Positions 52,504 to 61,833 of a DNA stretch of 64,000 nucleotides are shown here, one piece after another (positions within the stretch are counted from its first letter, which is position 1; each line of letters opens with the position of its first letter). The stretch is from assembly GCA_051251595.1 (NCBI GenBank), contig JBPOFA010000010.1, positions 1 through 64,000 on the forward strand, written 5' to 3'. The position numbers were made by a program, and so were the translations under genes. The DNA is from NORP110 sp051251595 (lineage in GTDB: Bacteria > Pseudomonadota > Alphaproteobacteria > Rhodobacterales > Rhodobacteraceae). Below the pieces are notes generated by a model that worked only from the letters and a program-made list of their open reading frames with translations, ran no database searches and was not told the DNA's origin.

Positions 52504-53403
52504 TTATTGACGGGTTTCCCGGCGAAACGCGGCGGGCGTTTTGTTTTCATGGGCCTGAAACGCCTCATAAAAGCTGGACAAAGACCCAAAGCCGCTGTCC
52601 ATTGCGACGGTCAGAATCTTGTTGTCAGAATTGGCCAGAAGCATCTGCGCATGGGACAGGCGAATGCGGGTGATGTGTTCTTTGATCGGAACGCCAACGC
52701 CGCGCCGGAACAATGACATCGCATAGCTGGGCGAAAGGTTCACCTGATCGGCCACATCTGTGACGGATAAGGGGTTGCCGTAATTGTCCGCGATGAACCG
52801 CAGCATTTCGTCGATATAGCGCATCGCGGCGACACCGCTGACATCCACATGGGATGCCTCTTTGCCGGGCATCAAAACGTCAAACCCGTCCAACGCCAGG
52901 CGGCGCAGGCGCATTTGGATTTCCCCAAGCAGCAACAAACGCCAGGCCGGATCCTTGTTCTTATAATCTTTTATCCAGCGGTCCGTCGCAAGCTGGTCAG
53001 ACGCATGTTGATCGGCAATACCCTGTTCCCTGACCGACAGGACCGCGCCCCCGATAATCGATTCGACAAATGTTTTGGGCAGCCCCCATTTCAGCAACAT
53101 CGCCAACGACAAATAGATATTTGTGGCCCGCCCATCGCCCGACACCTTGGTCACGCCATGGGGAATCGACCCCCAAAATACGATCATCCGGCCAGAACGA
53201 ACATTTACCCGGGTTCCCGAGAAGGAATATTCAAGATCGCAGTCCGTCAGAAAGTTGATCTCTACTGACGCGTGGTGATGGTAAGCGGTTTTGAATATTT
53301 TTGGGCGGTGAGTCTCTATCAGAAATTCATCACGCTCGGGCACGAGTTTCGAATCCACGTACTCAAGATATTGAATTTCATCATCTTTTTTCCGGGAATC
53401 CAT
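52504..53403 (-). CDS. AraC-family regulator of the glycoside locus
   Basis: 299 residues. The N-terminal cupin-like part (KTAYHHHASVEINFLTDCDLEYSFSG) would bind the inducer; the C-terminal double helix-turn-helix is AraC-type: NPLSVTDVADQVNLSPSYAMSLFRRGVGVPIKEHITRIRLSHAQMLL and ILTVAMDSGFGSLSSFYEAFQAH. The layout resembles MelR of melibiose operons, which also control GH4 enzymes. It lies at the divergent promoter with the ABC transporter operon, so regulation of both directions is likely. Confidence 0.88.
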   Translation of the reverse strand: MDSRKKDDEIQYLEYVDSKLVPERDEFLIETHRPKIFKTAYHHHASVEINFLTDCDLEYSFSGTRVNVRSGRMIVFWGSIPHGVTKVSGDGRATNIYLSLAMLLKWGLPKTFVESIIGGAVLSVREQGIADQHASDQLATDRWIKDYKNKDPAWRLLLLGEIQMRLRRLALDGFDVLMPGKEASHVDVSGVAAMRYIDEMLRFIADNYGNPLSVTDVADQVNLSPSYAMSLFRRGVGVPIKEHITRIRLSHAQMLLANSDNKILTVAMDSGFGSLSSFYEAFQAHENKTPAAFRRETRQ

Positions 53404-53599
53404 TTTCCGCCTCCGACAACCGAACCAAATTCGACTCAGTTAATTGGGCATATTGAGCCCGCATTTACAAGATCGCCTTTTTTTCAGGCGATTCAAAAAC
53501 TAAAAAGGATCCCGGAATTCAATATAAGATTTCCGGAAGACTTTTACATCGCGTCGACCGTCTACTGAACGGACAGAATATTTATGGGAGGAACTGAAT
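53404..53599. promoter_or_regulatory. 196-bp divergent promoter region of the glycoside locus
   Basis: It separates the AraC operon (minus) from the ABC transporter operon (plus). Inverted repeats: ATCGCC (53472-53477) with GGCGAT (53487-53492), and CCGGAA-N14-TTCCGG at about 53513-53538. Either may be an AraC-type operator. GGGAGGAA precedes the binding-protein ATG by 6 bases. Confidence 0.6.
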
Positions 53600-55621
53600 A
53601 TGACCGGTCTGTCAAAAAGGCTGGCATTTGTGTTGCTATCGGGAACAAGCCTCGCGGGTATGACCGCGGGCGTTGCCCTAGCTGATATGATGCCACCAGA
53701 AAAAAGCATGTCGAGCCTGGAATTTGAACTGCTCGGACGGGATGATCTTTGGACTTATAAAGCACTCGATTCGATCAGCGAAGCACCGTTCCTGACGGAA
53801 CTCGTCGAAGCTGGCAAATTGCCACCTTTGGCAGAGCGTGTTCCAGCAGAACCGCTTGTTATGTACACATCAGCCATGTCCGACGGGCTTGGCGAATATG
53901 GCGGTACGTTCCGTCACGTTATCGGTGGACGTCCCGAAGGCTGGAACTGGCTTGCGGGTCAGCATCAGGGGTGGGGCGGCATCAACATGCAGATCCAGGA
54001 ATGCCTGGTGCGCATGGGACCGCTTTGGCAGGTTAAGGCCGAAGAACAGTCCGGCCCGCTTCCGAACCTTGCAAAAAGCTGGGACTGGAACGACGACCGC
54101 ACCAAGCTGACGATGCATCTGGTCGAAGGTGTCCGCTGGTCAGATGGCGATCCGTTTGACACCGAAGACATCAGTTTTTGGTGGGATGACAACATCCAGG
54201 ACGAAAACGTATCCAGCCGTATGCCAGCAGACGGCATGGGTGTTGGCACGACTTTGGACGTCGAAGGTCCTTACAAATTCTCTTTCAACTTTGCTGAACC
54301 ACAAGGCCCAAGCCGCGTTCAGTCATTGGCCTATATCCAGGGGTGCCCTGGCCCAAGCCATATCATGAAAGAAAATCATCCAAAGTATAACTCGGATGCG
54401 ACTTATGAATCCTATCGCACAAGCATGCCTGCAGACGCAGTGCCGCCTGTCGTGTTGGGGTCACACGTCCCTGTTGTGCACAAGCCCGATGAAATCGTCA
54501 TCATGCGTCGCAATCCTTACTACTGGAAATTCGACGAAGCGGGGCATCAGCTGCCTTACATGAACGAAATCCACTATAAGCTGACATCATGGGATGACCG
54601 GACGACACAAGCTGTGGCCGGCACGGGTGACTTTTCCAACATGGAAAACCCTGGAAACTATGTTGAGGCGCTGAAGCAGTCGCAATCTGCGGATGCACCG
54701 GTCAAGGCACAGTTTGGCCCACGGGTTCTGTCCTGGCGGATTGAGCTGAACTTCTCGGATAAAGGTGTTCAGGACGAGGTCGACACCGAATTGCGCGAAT
54801 TGTTCCGCGACAAGGATTTCCGCGTTGCTTTGAACCACGCACTTGATCGCGATGCGATTGCGCAATCTGTGGCACGTGGCCCGTTCGGCTATCCGTTCCC
54901 AGGTGGGTTCTCTGCCGGTTCGCCATACTACGACTACGACAGCACAGTGTACTATCCGTATAACGCAGATGGTGCGCGCGAAATGCTGGCTGGTCTTGGT
55001 CTGGAAGACACGGATGGAAACGGCATTCTGAACATGCCGAAGTCCGGCGCTGATCTTGAGCTGGACATCATGTATGCGCAGAACCGCACCGAAGATCGCA
55101 AGATGATTGATGCGGTCACATCCATGATGGGTGAGGTTGGTATTCGCATGCTGCCGCGCACTGTCGAAGATATCGACATCATCGCAAAAGGTGGCGATTT
55201 CAACAGCTTGCTGCGTCGTCAGCAGTGGGTCACACCACAGCGCGACACGTGTTTGCATATTCCAATCGACAAAACCTGCCCTGACTTCCACCAGGCAGAT
55301 GCTGACGGCAACCGGAACCTTTTCGATTTCGAAACGGAAATGGTTGATGCATTCAACGTGATCAACTCTACTTGGGATGCGAACGAAGCAGCGGAAGCCG
55401 CCAAGGTCATCCAAAAGGCTTGGACCGAAAATGCTTACACAATCGGTTTGATCCAGAACCCTGCGGCTGTTTTGATCAACAAACGGATCAAGAACGCACA
55501 CCCGGGCACGCCAGTGTTCATGTTCGAATGGGGCGAAGATGCTGTTATCCGTGAGCGTCTGTGGACGCCTGCAGATCAGCAGATCGACGAACTGCTCGAA
55601 GGCACTGTGGCTGAGTACTAA
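53600..55621 (+). CDS. ABC transporter periplasmic binding protein, family 5
   Basis: 673 residues, somewhat longer than typical DppA/OppA proteins. Signal peptide (LAFVLLSGTSLAGMTAGVALA). Family 5 features: LAKSWDWNDDRTKLTMHLVEGVRWSDGDPFDTEDISFWWDD, then FRDKDFRVALNHALDRDAIA and a C-terminal glycan/peptide-binding lobe. The subgroup near GH4 genes often binds oligosaccharides or glycosides, not peptides. First gene of the plus-strand operon. Confidence 0.9.
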   Translation: MTGLSKRLAFVLLSGTSLAGMTAGVALADMMPPEKSMSSLEFELLGRDDLWTYKALDSISEAPFLTELVEAGKLPPLAERVPAEPLVMYTSAMSDGLGEYGGTFRHVIGGRPEGWNWLAGQHQGWGGINMQIQECLVRMGPLWQVKAEEQSGPLPNLAKSWDWNDDRTKLTMHLVEGVRWSDGDPFDTEDISFWWDDNIQDENVSSRMPADGMGVGTTLDVEGPYKFSFNFAEPQGPSRVQSLAYIQGCPGPSHIMKENHPKYNSDATYESYRTSMPADAVPPVVLGSHVPVVHKPDEIVIMRRNPYYWKFDEAGHQLPYMNEIHYKLTSWDDRTTQAVAGTGDFSNMENPGNYVEALKQSQSADAPVKAQFGPRVLSWRIELNFSDKGVQDEVDTELRELFRDKDFRVALNHALDRDAIAQSVARGPFGYPFPGGFSAGSPYYDYDSTVYYPYNADGAREMLAGLGLEDTDGNGILNMPKSGADLELDIMYAQNRTEDRKMIDAVTSMMGEVGIRMLPRTVEDIDIIAKGGDFNSLLRRQQWVTPQRDTCLHIPIDKTCPDFHQADADGNRNLFDFETEMVDAFNVINSTWDANEAAEAAKVIQKAWTENAYTIGLIQNPAAVLINKRIKNAHPGTPVFMFEWGEDAVIRERLWTPADQQIDELLEGTVAEY

Positions 55622-55634
55622 GCGCCACAACAAA

Positions 55635-55660
55635 CGGGCCCGCTTTTCGCGGGCCCGATT
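55635..55660 (+). terminator. Intra-operon hairpin after the binding-protein gene
   Basis: CGGGCCCGC (55635-55643) pairs perfectly with GCGGGCCCG (55649-55657), loop TTTTC, followed by ATTTTCTTT. It lies 13 bases after the stop. Such attenuators commonly lower expression of permease genes relative to the binding protein. Confidence 0.85.
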
Positions 55661-55711
55661 TTCTTTCAGATATTATGCGGTCTGGCGTTGCCAGATCAGG
55701 GGGCACCGGGC

Positions 55712-56737
55712 ATGGGGCTATTGGTTTTCATTCTACAGCGGGTCGTAGCGACAATTCCTTTGCTGATAGGCATCAGCATGGTTTCTTTCCTGCTCATCCA
55801 AGCGGTTCCAGGCGACTATGTTGATGGTTGGATGTCCCGCACAATGGCAATGACGGGCCAAAGCCGTGCGGATCTTGAGCCGCAAGCGCAGGTTCTGCGG
55901 GAATCTATGGGATTGGACCAGCCGATTTATGTCCAATACTGGATTTGGATCAAAGGCATCGTCCTGCATGGCGATTTCGGATTTTCATTTTACTACAACC
56001 AGCCGGTCACCGAAGTCATCGGCACCCGCCTACCCCGCTCTTTGGGCATTGCGTTTGTGACCTTGATCGTCGGCCAGATCATCGGCGCGTTGCTGGGCAT
56101 TTATGCCGCGATGAACCAGTACAAGATCGGCGACACGGTCGCGACTGTCTTTGCCTTCCTCGGGATCGTTATCCCGAAATTCGTGATGGCCCTGGTGATC
56201 CTCTATTTCCTCGCCTTTGTGTGGCACTCTCCCTATATCGGCGCGCTGAATTCGGCGGAATATATCCTTCAGGATCATTGGTCCTGGGGCAAGGTCTGGG
56301 ACCTGTTCAAACATGTCTGGCCGGTGCTGTTCATCTCTATCTGGGCCGGGCAAGCCTATACGCTGCGCATGATGCGCGCGAACCTGCTGGACGTGATGAA
56401 TGCGCAATATATCGAAACCGCACGGGCCAAGGGCCTGCCCAAGAGGCGGATCATGTTTGTGCACGCGATCCCGAACGCCCTGCACCCGATCATTATGAAC
56501 ATGGGCGCACGCTTTGATTACATGATCAAAGGAGAGCTGGAGATCGCGATCGTTCTGGGCATTCCAACGATTGGGCCACTGATCCTGCAATCCATCGGGC
56601 AACGCGACATGCTGGTCATTGCCGCGATTTTCCTGATGGTTGCCTGTATCATCGTGATCGGGAACATGGTTGCTGATCTGCTATTGGCCATGCTGGACCC
56701 CCGCGTGCGCCAAGCCACATTGCAGGGAGTAAGCTGA
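55712..56737 (+). CDS. ABC transporter permease (DppB-type)
   Basis: 341 residues from ATG at 55712 with GGGGG upstream (TTG at 55688 is also open). First helix FILQRVVATIPLLIGISMVSFLLIQAVPGD is the DppB/OppB start. About six membrane segments; the EAA loop is IETARAKGLPKRRIMFVHAIPNALHPII. Stop overlaps the next permease start by one base. Confidence 0.92.
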   Translation: MGLLVFILQRVVATIPLLIGISMVSFLLIQAVPGDYVDGWMSRTMAMTGQSRADLEPQAQVLRESMGLDQPIYVQYWIWIKGIVLHGDFGFSFYYNQPVTEVIGTRLPRSLGIAFVTLIVGQIIGALLGIYAAMNQYKIGDTVATVFAFLGIVIPKFVMALVILYFLAFVWHSPYIGALNSAEYILQDHWSWGKVWDLFKHVWPVLFISIWAGQAYTLRMMRANLLDVMNAQYIETARAKGLPKRRIMFVHAIPNALHPIIMNMGARFDYMIKGELEIAIVLGIPTIGPLILQSIGQRDMLVIAAIFLMVACIIVIGNMVADLLLAMLDPRVRQATLQGVS

Positions 56738-57876
56738 TGAGCGACCCGTCCATCACCCCAGAGCAAATCGCAGACACGATGTCGGCAGAGGTCAAATCTG
56801 CCCATTCTCTGTCCTACTGGCAATTGGTGCGCCGCCGTTTTCGGGGCAACACCTATGGCATGATGGGATTGGTCCTGTGTTGTGTCATCATTTTCATGGC
56901 TGTGTTTTCGGGCTTTGTGGCACCATATAACGCCCAAACCTCTGACCGGTCCTTGCTGTACACCCCGCCGCAATGGGTCAAGATCTACGACCAGAAAGAT
57001 GGGTTTCAACGCCCCTTCGTGAATGGGTTTTCCGAAGAAATGGACCCAAACACCTTTGAAATCACGTTCCAATCCGATCCGGAAAAGAAGTCGGTCATCC
57101 GGTTCTTTGCCCAGGGGGACGAATGGAAATTCCTGGGGATGACCTTTACCACCCATCTTTTTGGGACGGATGACGGATCACGCATCTATTTGCTGGGGAC
57201 GGACAATCTGGGTCGAGACGTGTTTTCGCGCATGGTCTGGGGCACCCGAATATCGCTGTTGATGGGGGTCATGGTCATGTTGGCGGCCCTTGTCATCGGA
57301 ACTCTGGTGGGTGTGACATCAGGCTTTTTCGGCGGCATGTATGATCTTGTCACGCAGCGCATTGTCGAGTTCTTCAAGGCCTTTCCCGACCTGCCCCTTT
57401 ACCTGGCACTGACAGCGATCATCCCGCGAAGGGCGGATGCCATGTCGGTGTTCATCATGTTTGCCGGTATCCTTGTGCTGCTCAGATGGGCCGATTTGTC
57501 GCGCGAATTGCGGGGCAAGGTAATCTCTATGCGACGCCTCGAATATGTCCGCGCCGCCGAGGCGGTTGGCGCATCAAACAAGCGTATCTTGTTGCGCCAC
57601 ATCGTTCCCAACACCTCTTCTCATCTGATCGTCTGGGCCACTTTCCAGCTGCCAGAAATCATTTTGCTGGAAAGCTTTTTGTCTTTCCTTGGCATTGGCA
57701 TACAACAGCCCATGGTCAGTTGGGGGCTGATGCTGAACCAAATCCTTGATTTTCAATCATTCTCTGCCGCGCCCTGGATGATGGCCCCGGTTGGAATGAT
57801 CATCATTACTGTGCTTGCCTTTAACGCCTTTGGCGACGGGCTGCGCGATGCAATGGACCCATATAGCAATGCTTGA
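56737..57876 (+). CDS. ABC transporter permease (DppC-type)
   Basis: 379 residues. An extended N-terminal region holds QLVRRRFRGNTYGMMGLVLC, then a long soluble insert (about 65-150), and HLFGTDDGSRIYLLGTDNLGRDVFSRMVWGTRISL, the DppC/OppC hallmark. EAA loop: YVRAAEAVGASNKRILLRHIVPNTSSHLIV. The insert of about 85 residues before LGTDNLGRD is typical of the longer OppC subgroup. Confidence 0.92.
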   Translation: MSDPSITPEQIADTMSAEVKSAHSLSYWQLVRRRFRGNTYGMMGLVLCCVIIFMAVFSGFVAPYNAQTSDRSLLYTPPQWVKIYDQKDGFQRPFVNGFSEEMDPNTFEITFQSDPEKKSVIRFFAQGDEWKFLGMTFTTHLFGTDDGSRIYLLGTDNLGRDVFSRMVWGTRISLLMGVMVMLAALVIGTLVGVTSGFFGGMYDLVTQRIVEFFKAFPDLPLYLALTAIIPRRADAMSVFIMFAGILVLLRWADLSRELRGKVISMRRLEYVRAAEAVGASNKRILLRHIVPNTSSHLIVWATFQLPEIILLESFLSFLGIGIQQPMVSWGLMLNQILDFQSFSAAPWMMAPVGMIIITVLAFNAFGDGLRDAMDPYSNA

Positions 57877-59506
57877 TGTGACATCAGATCAACCGCTTTT
57901 AGAAGTAAAAGACGTTCGCGTCGATTTCCGCACCATTGGCGGTAGCCTAAGCGCTGTGCGGGGCAACAGCTTTTCGATCTACAAGGGCGAAACGCTGTCG
58001 ATCGTGGGCGAAAGCGGATCCGGAAAATCCGTGACCGCACGCGCCATCATGCGAATGCTGGCTGAAAACGCCACGGTTGGTGAAGAGACAGAGGTTCTGT
58101 TCAAGGGCGAGAATCTGATGAAATATTCAGAGCCTGAGATGCAAAAGATCCGGGGCGACCGGATCACCATGATCTTTCAGGAACCTTTGACCAGCCTCAA
58201 CCCGATCTACCGGATTGGGGATCAGGTGGCCGAAATCATTCTGGCCCACAGGAACATCAGCAAGGCAGAGGCCAAGACAGAGGTGATCCGTCTGCTGAAC
58301 GAGGTGCAGATCCCCGATCCAGAGGCCCGGTTCGCCCAATATCCGCATCAACTGTCAGGCGGGCAGCGCCAGCGTGTGATGATCGCGATGGCACTGGCGA
58401 ACGAGCCGGACCTTTTGATTGCCGACGAACCAACCACGGCGCTGGATGTGACGGTGCAGGCTGAAATCCTGACGCTGCTCAAGAACCTGCAGAAAAAGCA
58501 CGGCATGGCCGTGATGCTGATCACCCATGATCTGGGCGTGGTGCGGGCCACCTCTGACCGTATTTGCGTGATGCGCTATGGCGAGATTATCGAAACCGGC
58601 GACACCGACCAGATTTTCAGCAACCCTCAGCACCCCTACACCCGCCACCTGATCGACAGTGAGCCGTCCGGCCTGCCCGATCCGTTGGACGAGAATGCTC
58701 AGACCGTGATTGAAGGCGCAGGCATGCGCACTGTGTTCAAGCTGAAACATGGTGGAATGTTCAACCGCAAGACGGTTGATCTGGTCGCTGTGAATGATCT
58801 GGATTTGCGGGTCCGCGCCGGGGAAACCCTTGGGATCGTCGGCGAAAGCGGGTCGGGGAAATCGACCCTTGGCATGTCGCTGATCCGGTTGCAGGAACCG
58901 ACGGCCGGCGAAATCACCTTTGACGGCAAACGCATCGAACATTTGACCAAGGCCGAAATGCGCCCGTTGCGCACCGATATTCAGGTGGTCTTTCAGGATC
59001 CGTTCTCCTCGCTCAACCCGCGTATGATTGTGCGTCAGATCATTGCCGAGGGCCTGTTGGTCAACGGGATTGGCGCGAATGATGCGGAACGCGACCAGAT
59101 GGTCCAAGACGTTCTGGCCGAAGTCCAGATGGACAAAGACGTGATGGACCGCTTTCCACACGAATTTTCCGGCGGCCAACGCCAGCGGATTGCAATTGCC
59201 CGCGCAATGGTGCTGCGCCCAAGATTCATCCTGCTGGATGAACCAACTTCGGCGCTGGATCTGTCAATTCAGGCGCAAATCATTGATTTGCTGCGGGAAC
59301 TGCGGCGCAAACATGATCTTAGCTATATGTTCATCAGCCATGATCTGAAGGTGGTCAAAGCGCTGTGTCACAACGTCATTGTGATGCAGCAGGGCAATGT
59401 GGTGGAACGCGGCCCAACGCAGCAGGTTCTGGAAAACCCGCAGACCCCGTACACCAAACGCCTGGTCGATGCGGCGTTGAACATCCATATGGCTGACGGC
59501 GCCTAA
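57869..59506 (+). CDS. ABC transporter ATPase, fused DppD-DppF type
   Basis: 545 residues with two complete nucleotide-binding domains. Domain 1: IVGESGSGKSVTARAIM, LSGGQRQRVMIAMAL, LLIADEPTTALDVTVQ. Domain 2: IVGESGSGKSTLGMSLI, FSGGQRQRIAIARAMV, ILLDEPTSALDLSIQ. Both signature loops and Walker motifs are intact. Start ATG at 57869 lies inside the permease end (8-base overlap). It energises uptake by the two permeases. Confidence 0.94.
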   Translation: MLDVTSDQPLLEVKDVRVDFRTIGGSLSAVRGNSFSIYKGETLSIVGESGSGKSVTARAIMRMLAENATVGEETEVLFKGENLMKYSEPEMQKIRGDRITMIFQEPLTSLNPIYRIGDQVAEIILAHRNISKAEAKTEVIRLLNEVQIPDPEARFAQYPHQLSGGQRQRVMIAMALANEPDLLIADEPTTALDVTVQAEILTLLKNLQKKHGMAVMLITHDLGVVRATSDRICVMRYGEIIETGDTDQIFSNPQHPYTRHLIDSEPSGLPDPLDENAQTVIEGAGMRTVFKLKHGGMFNRKTVDLVAVNDLDLRVRAGETLGIVGESGSGKSTLGMSLIRLQEPTAGEITFDGKRIEHLTKAEMRPLRTDIQVVFQDPFSSLNPRMIVRQIIAEGLLVNGIGANDAERDQMVQDVLAEVQMDKDVMDRFPHEFSGGQRQRIAIARAMVLRPRFILLDEPTSALDLSIQAQIIDLLRELRRKHDLSYMFISHDLKVVKALCHNVIVMQQGNVVERGPTQQVLENPQTPYTKRLVDAALNIHMADGA

Positions 59507-59663
59507 GACACCCAAACGGCCCGTTCTCGCCTTCCCTTCCCGAGGGGACAATGCTGTCTTGCAAATTGCTTTTGCAACCGGTTTCAATTTTGATGCAACT
59601 GTTGTAAATGACCCTTGAGGCACGCCCCTGCCCGCCCAGTGTCAACATGATTTCGGAGCCGCA

Positions 59664-60653
59664 ATGACCGACCTTTTAAACGCATTTGCCCAAAAGAACT
59701 TTGTCATCATCGGGCGCGCCGGTATTGATTTTTATGCCGACCCGCCTGGCGTAAAGACAGAGCATGCAACGCAATTCGTCAGCGCCTTGGGTGGATCATC
59801 TGCGAATATTGGCGTTGCGCTTAAGCGGCACGGGGTCAGCTCTTCGCTGGTGACATGCGTGTCAGACGATTCCATCGGCCGCTATTGCCTGAACCAACTG
59901 GCCCATTATGGGGTCGACGCGACCTATGTGCGGTCCGTCGGGGGCGAGGCCCGCAATTCACTGGCAGTGGTCGAAAGCGTTATCGAGGATCATCAATCGG
60001 TCATTTACCGCAACGGGGCTGCCGATTTCGAAATGTCGATCGCAGATGTCGAGGCCGTGGATTACAGCGCTTTTGGGGCCTTGATCACCACCGGCACGGT
60101 TTTCGCGGCAGAACCGTCGCGAACAGCTGCGTTTCACGCCTTGGATCTGGCCAAAATGGCCGGTCTGCCAATCATTTTCGACGTTGATTACCGCCCCTAT
60201 TCCTGGCCCTCGGCAGAGGTTGCCGCAGATGTCTATTCACGCGCAGGCGCGCTGTGTGACGTGGTTGTTGGCAACGATGATGAATTCGGCTTCATGGCCG
60301 GTGGCTATGACAAAGGCCTGGACAAGGCCCGCGAATTGGCCGCCACCACGGCGCAGATCATTGTCTATAAACGCGGGGAAAAGGGCGCAATCACGATCAC
60401 GCCAAAGGGCGAAATCGCAACCGGGATTTATCCGGTCAAAGCGCTGAAACCAACCGGCGCGGGCGATTCCTTTATGGGGGGCTTTATTGCGTCTCTGGCC
60501 AATGGCCACGATCTTCGATCCGCTGTTTTGCGCGGGTCAGCCTCTGCCGCGATTGTGGTGTCCAAGGTCGGATGTGCGCCAGCCATGCCCGATGGTGCAG
60601 AATTGCAGGATTTCCTCGACACGCATCCCGGCGTCACCGATCCCCTGCCCTAG
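59664..60653 (+). CDS. iolC: IolC-like 5-dehydro-2-deoxygluconokinase (PfkB family)
   Basis: 329 residues: IIGRAGIDFYADPPG start, GGSSANIGVALKRHGVSSSLVTCVSDD, FDVDYRPYSWP, and the PfkB signature PTGAGDSFMGGFIASL with catalytic Asp. The combination RAGIDFYADP and DVDYRP is characteristic of IolC, which phosphorylates 5-dehydro-2-deoxy-D-gluconate in myo-inositol breakdown. It lies 158 bp after the ATPase gene in the same direction and converges on iolB. Confidence 0.9.
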   Translation: MTDLLNAFAQKNFVIIGRAGIDFYADPPGVKTEHATQFVSALGGSSANIGVALKRHGVSSSLVTCVSDDSIGRYCLNQLAHYGVDATYVRSVGGEARNSLAVVESVIEDHQSVIYRNGAADFEMSIADVEAVDYSAFGALITTGTVFAAEPSRTAAFHALDLAKMAGLPIIFDVDYRPYSWPSAEVAADVYSRAGALCDVVVGNDDEFGFMAGGYDKGLDKARELAATTAQIIVYKRGEKGAITITPKGEIATGIYPVKALKPTGAGDSFMGGFIASLANGHDLRSAVLRGSASAAIVVSKVGCAPAMPDGAELQDFLDTHPGVTDPLP

Positions 60654-60665
60654 GCAAGGACCGGG

Positions 60666-61475
60666 TTAGTCCGCGTCACGTATTGCGATCCACTCATGGT
60701 CAGGGTGGTTTTGGAACCGCCATTTGCGGATCGGTCCGGCCATGACGTTCAGATAATAGCTTTCATATCCCCAAGGGATCCCAACCGGATGATGGCCTTT
60801 GGGAACCAGCACCACATCGTGGTTCTGAAAGGTCACTGTTTCGTCCAGAGACCCGTCTTCGGTAAAGATGCGCTGATGCCCGTACCCCTGGCGCGGGTTC
60901 AGACGGTGGTAATAGGTTTCCTCCAGATAGGTCATATCCGGGTAGTTGTCTTCGTCATGACGATGCGGCGGATAAGAGGACCAGTTGCCGGTCGGGGTAA
61001 ACACCTCTGTCACCAACAAGCTGTCGGCCACGTCCCGTTCTTCCATCGCGATTGTGTTGATGTGGCGGGTATTGCCGCCTGTGCCGCGGGTCACGGTGTC
61101 AATCCCAACCGGTCCGATCACCCGTGCCGGGTGGTTGCCATGGCCCGGCGCGGTGCAGACGGCCAAAGTGCAATCCGTCGTCGCCACCGCCGACCAATTG
61201 CTGTCATTGGGCACGTAGACGCAATGGGGCGGCGTTTTTTCGAACACGTTCATTCGGTCGCCCAATTCACCAAAGTTCTGGCCCGCAGCGATCACCTTGG
61301 CGCGCCCCTCGACCAGTACCAAAATAACCTCTTTATCATCGGTAAATTCAGCCGCCGTAACGCCTGCCTTTATCCGGTACAGCCCAAAGCCAACGTAACG
61401 CCATCCCGCGCTTTCCGGCGTAATGTCGAAGATCTTACCCGTCGGCCCGCGCGGGCGCAGCTTTAGTCTGCTCAT
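60666..61475 (-). CDS. iolB: IolB, 5-deoxy-glucuronate isomerase
   Basis: 269 residues with the double cupin of IolB: SAGWRYVGFGLYRIKAGV, GNHPARVIGPVGIDTVTRGTGGNTR, and the metal site NWSSYPPHRHDEDNYP ... YLEETYYHR ending in QGYGHQRIFTEDGSLDET and VLVPKGHHPVG. It converts 5-deoxy-glucuronate to 5-dehydro-2-deoxygluconate, the substrate of the convergent IolC. Its start overlaps the small membrane protein stop. Confidence 0.95.
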   Translation of the reverse strand: MSRLKLRPRGPTGKIFDITPESAGWRYVGFGLYRIKAGVTAAEFTDDKEVILVLVEGRAKVIAAGQNFGELGDRMNVFEKTPPHCVYVPNDSNWSAVATTDCTLAVCTAPGHGNHPARVIGPVGIDTVTRGTGGNTRHINTIAMEERDVADSLLVTEVFTPTGNWSSYPPHRHDEDNYPDMTYLEETYYHRLNPRQGYGHQRIFTEDGSLDETVTFQNHDVVLVPKGHHPVGIPWGYESYYLNVMAGPIRKWRFQNHPDHEWIAIRDAD

Positions 61476-61675
61476 GTTTCATCCTTATCGTTCTGTTGGT
61501 TGAACGCATAGAAAAGCATATAGGCGCAATAAACCCCCATGGCCGCAAAGCCGAGCGCCCATAACGGGGTGTTGTTGAAATATTCAAACCCCGCCCAACC
61601 AAAGCAAAATGCCACGATTAAAACGCGCCGCCACAGCGGTTTGTAAAACGGGTGGTCCAAATCAATCAATTTCAT
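61472..61675 (-). CDS. Small two-helix membrane protein
   Basis: 67 residues from ATG at 61675 (MKLIDLDHPFYKPLWRRVL). Two membrane helices: VLIVAFCFGWAGFEYF and ALGFAAMGVYCAYMLFYAF. The DHPFYKPLWRR start is recurrent in small proteins of Rhodobacteraceae. The TGA overlaps the iolB start, so it is co-translated. Role unknown. Confidence 0.75.
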   Translation of the reverse strand: MKLIDLDHPFYKPLWRRVLIVAFCFGWAGFEYFNNTPLWALGFAAMGVYCAYMLFYAFNQQNDKDET

Positions 61676-61833
61676 CGCAAATCCTGACGGCAGTGTTGGT
61701 CTGCACGCTACTCTTTCAGGGACGAAATGAACAGCCAGCCCGATCAAGGACATCTGGCAAAGCGGCCTGCGCCAAGGTTCCAAGTCTCAAAGGCAAGGGC
61801 TTGGCGCAAGATTGGGCGGACCGTTTGGGGCGA

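Noticed and set aside
52504..53268. Plus-strand frames opposite the AraC and PhyH genes
   Set aside because: They are shadows lacking signals; the minus-strand genes explain the region.
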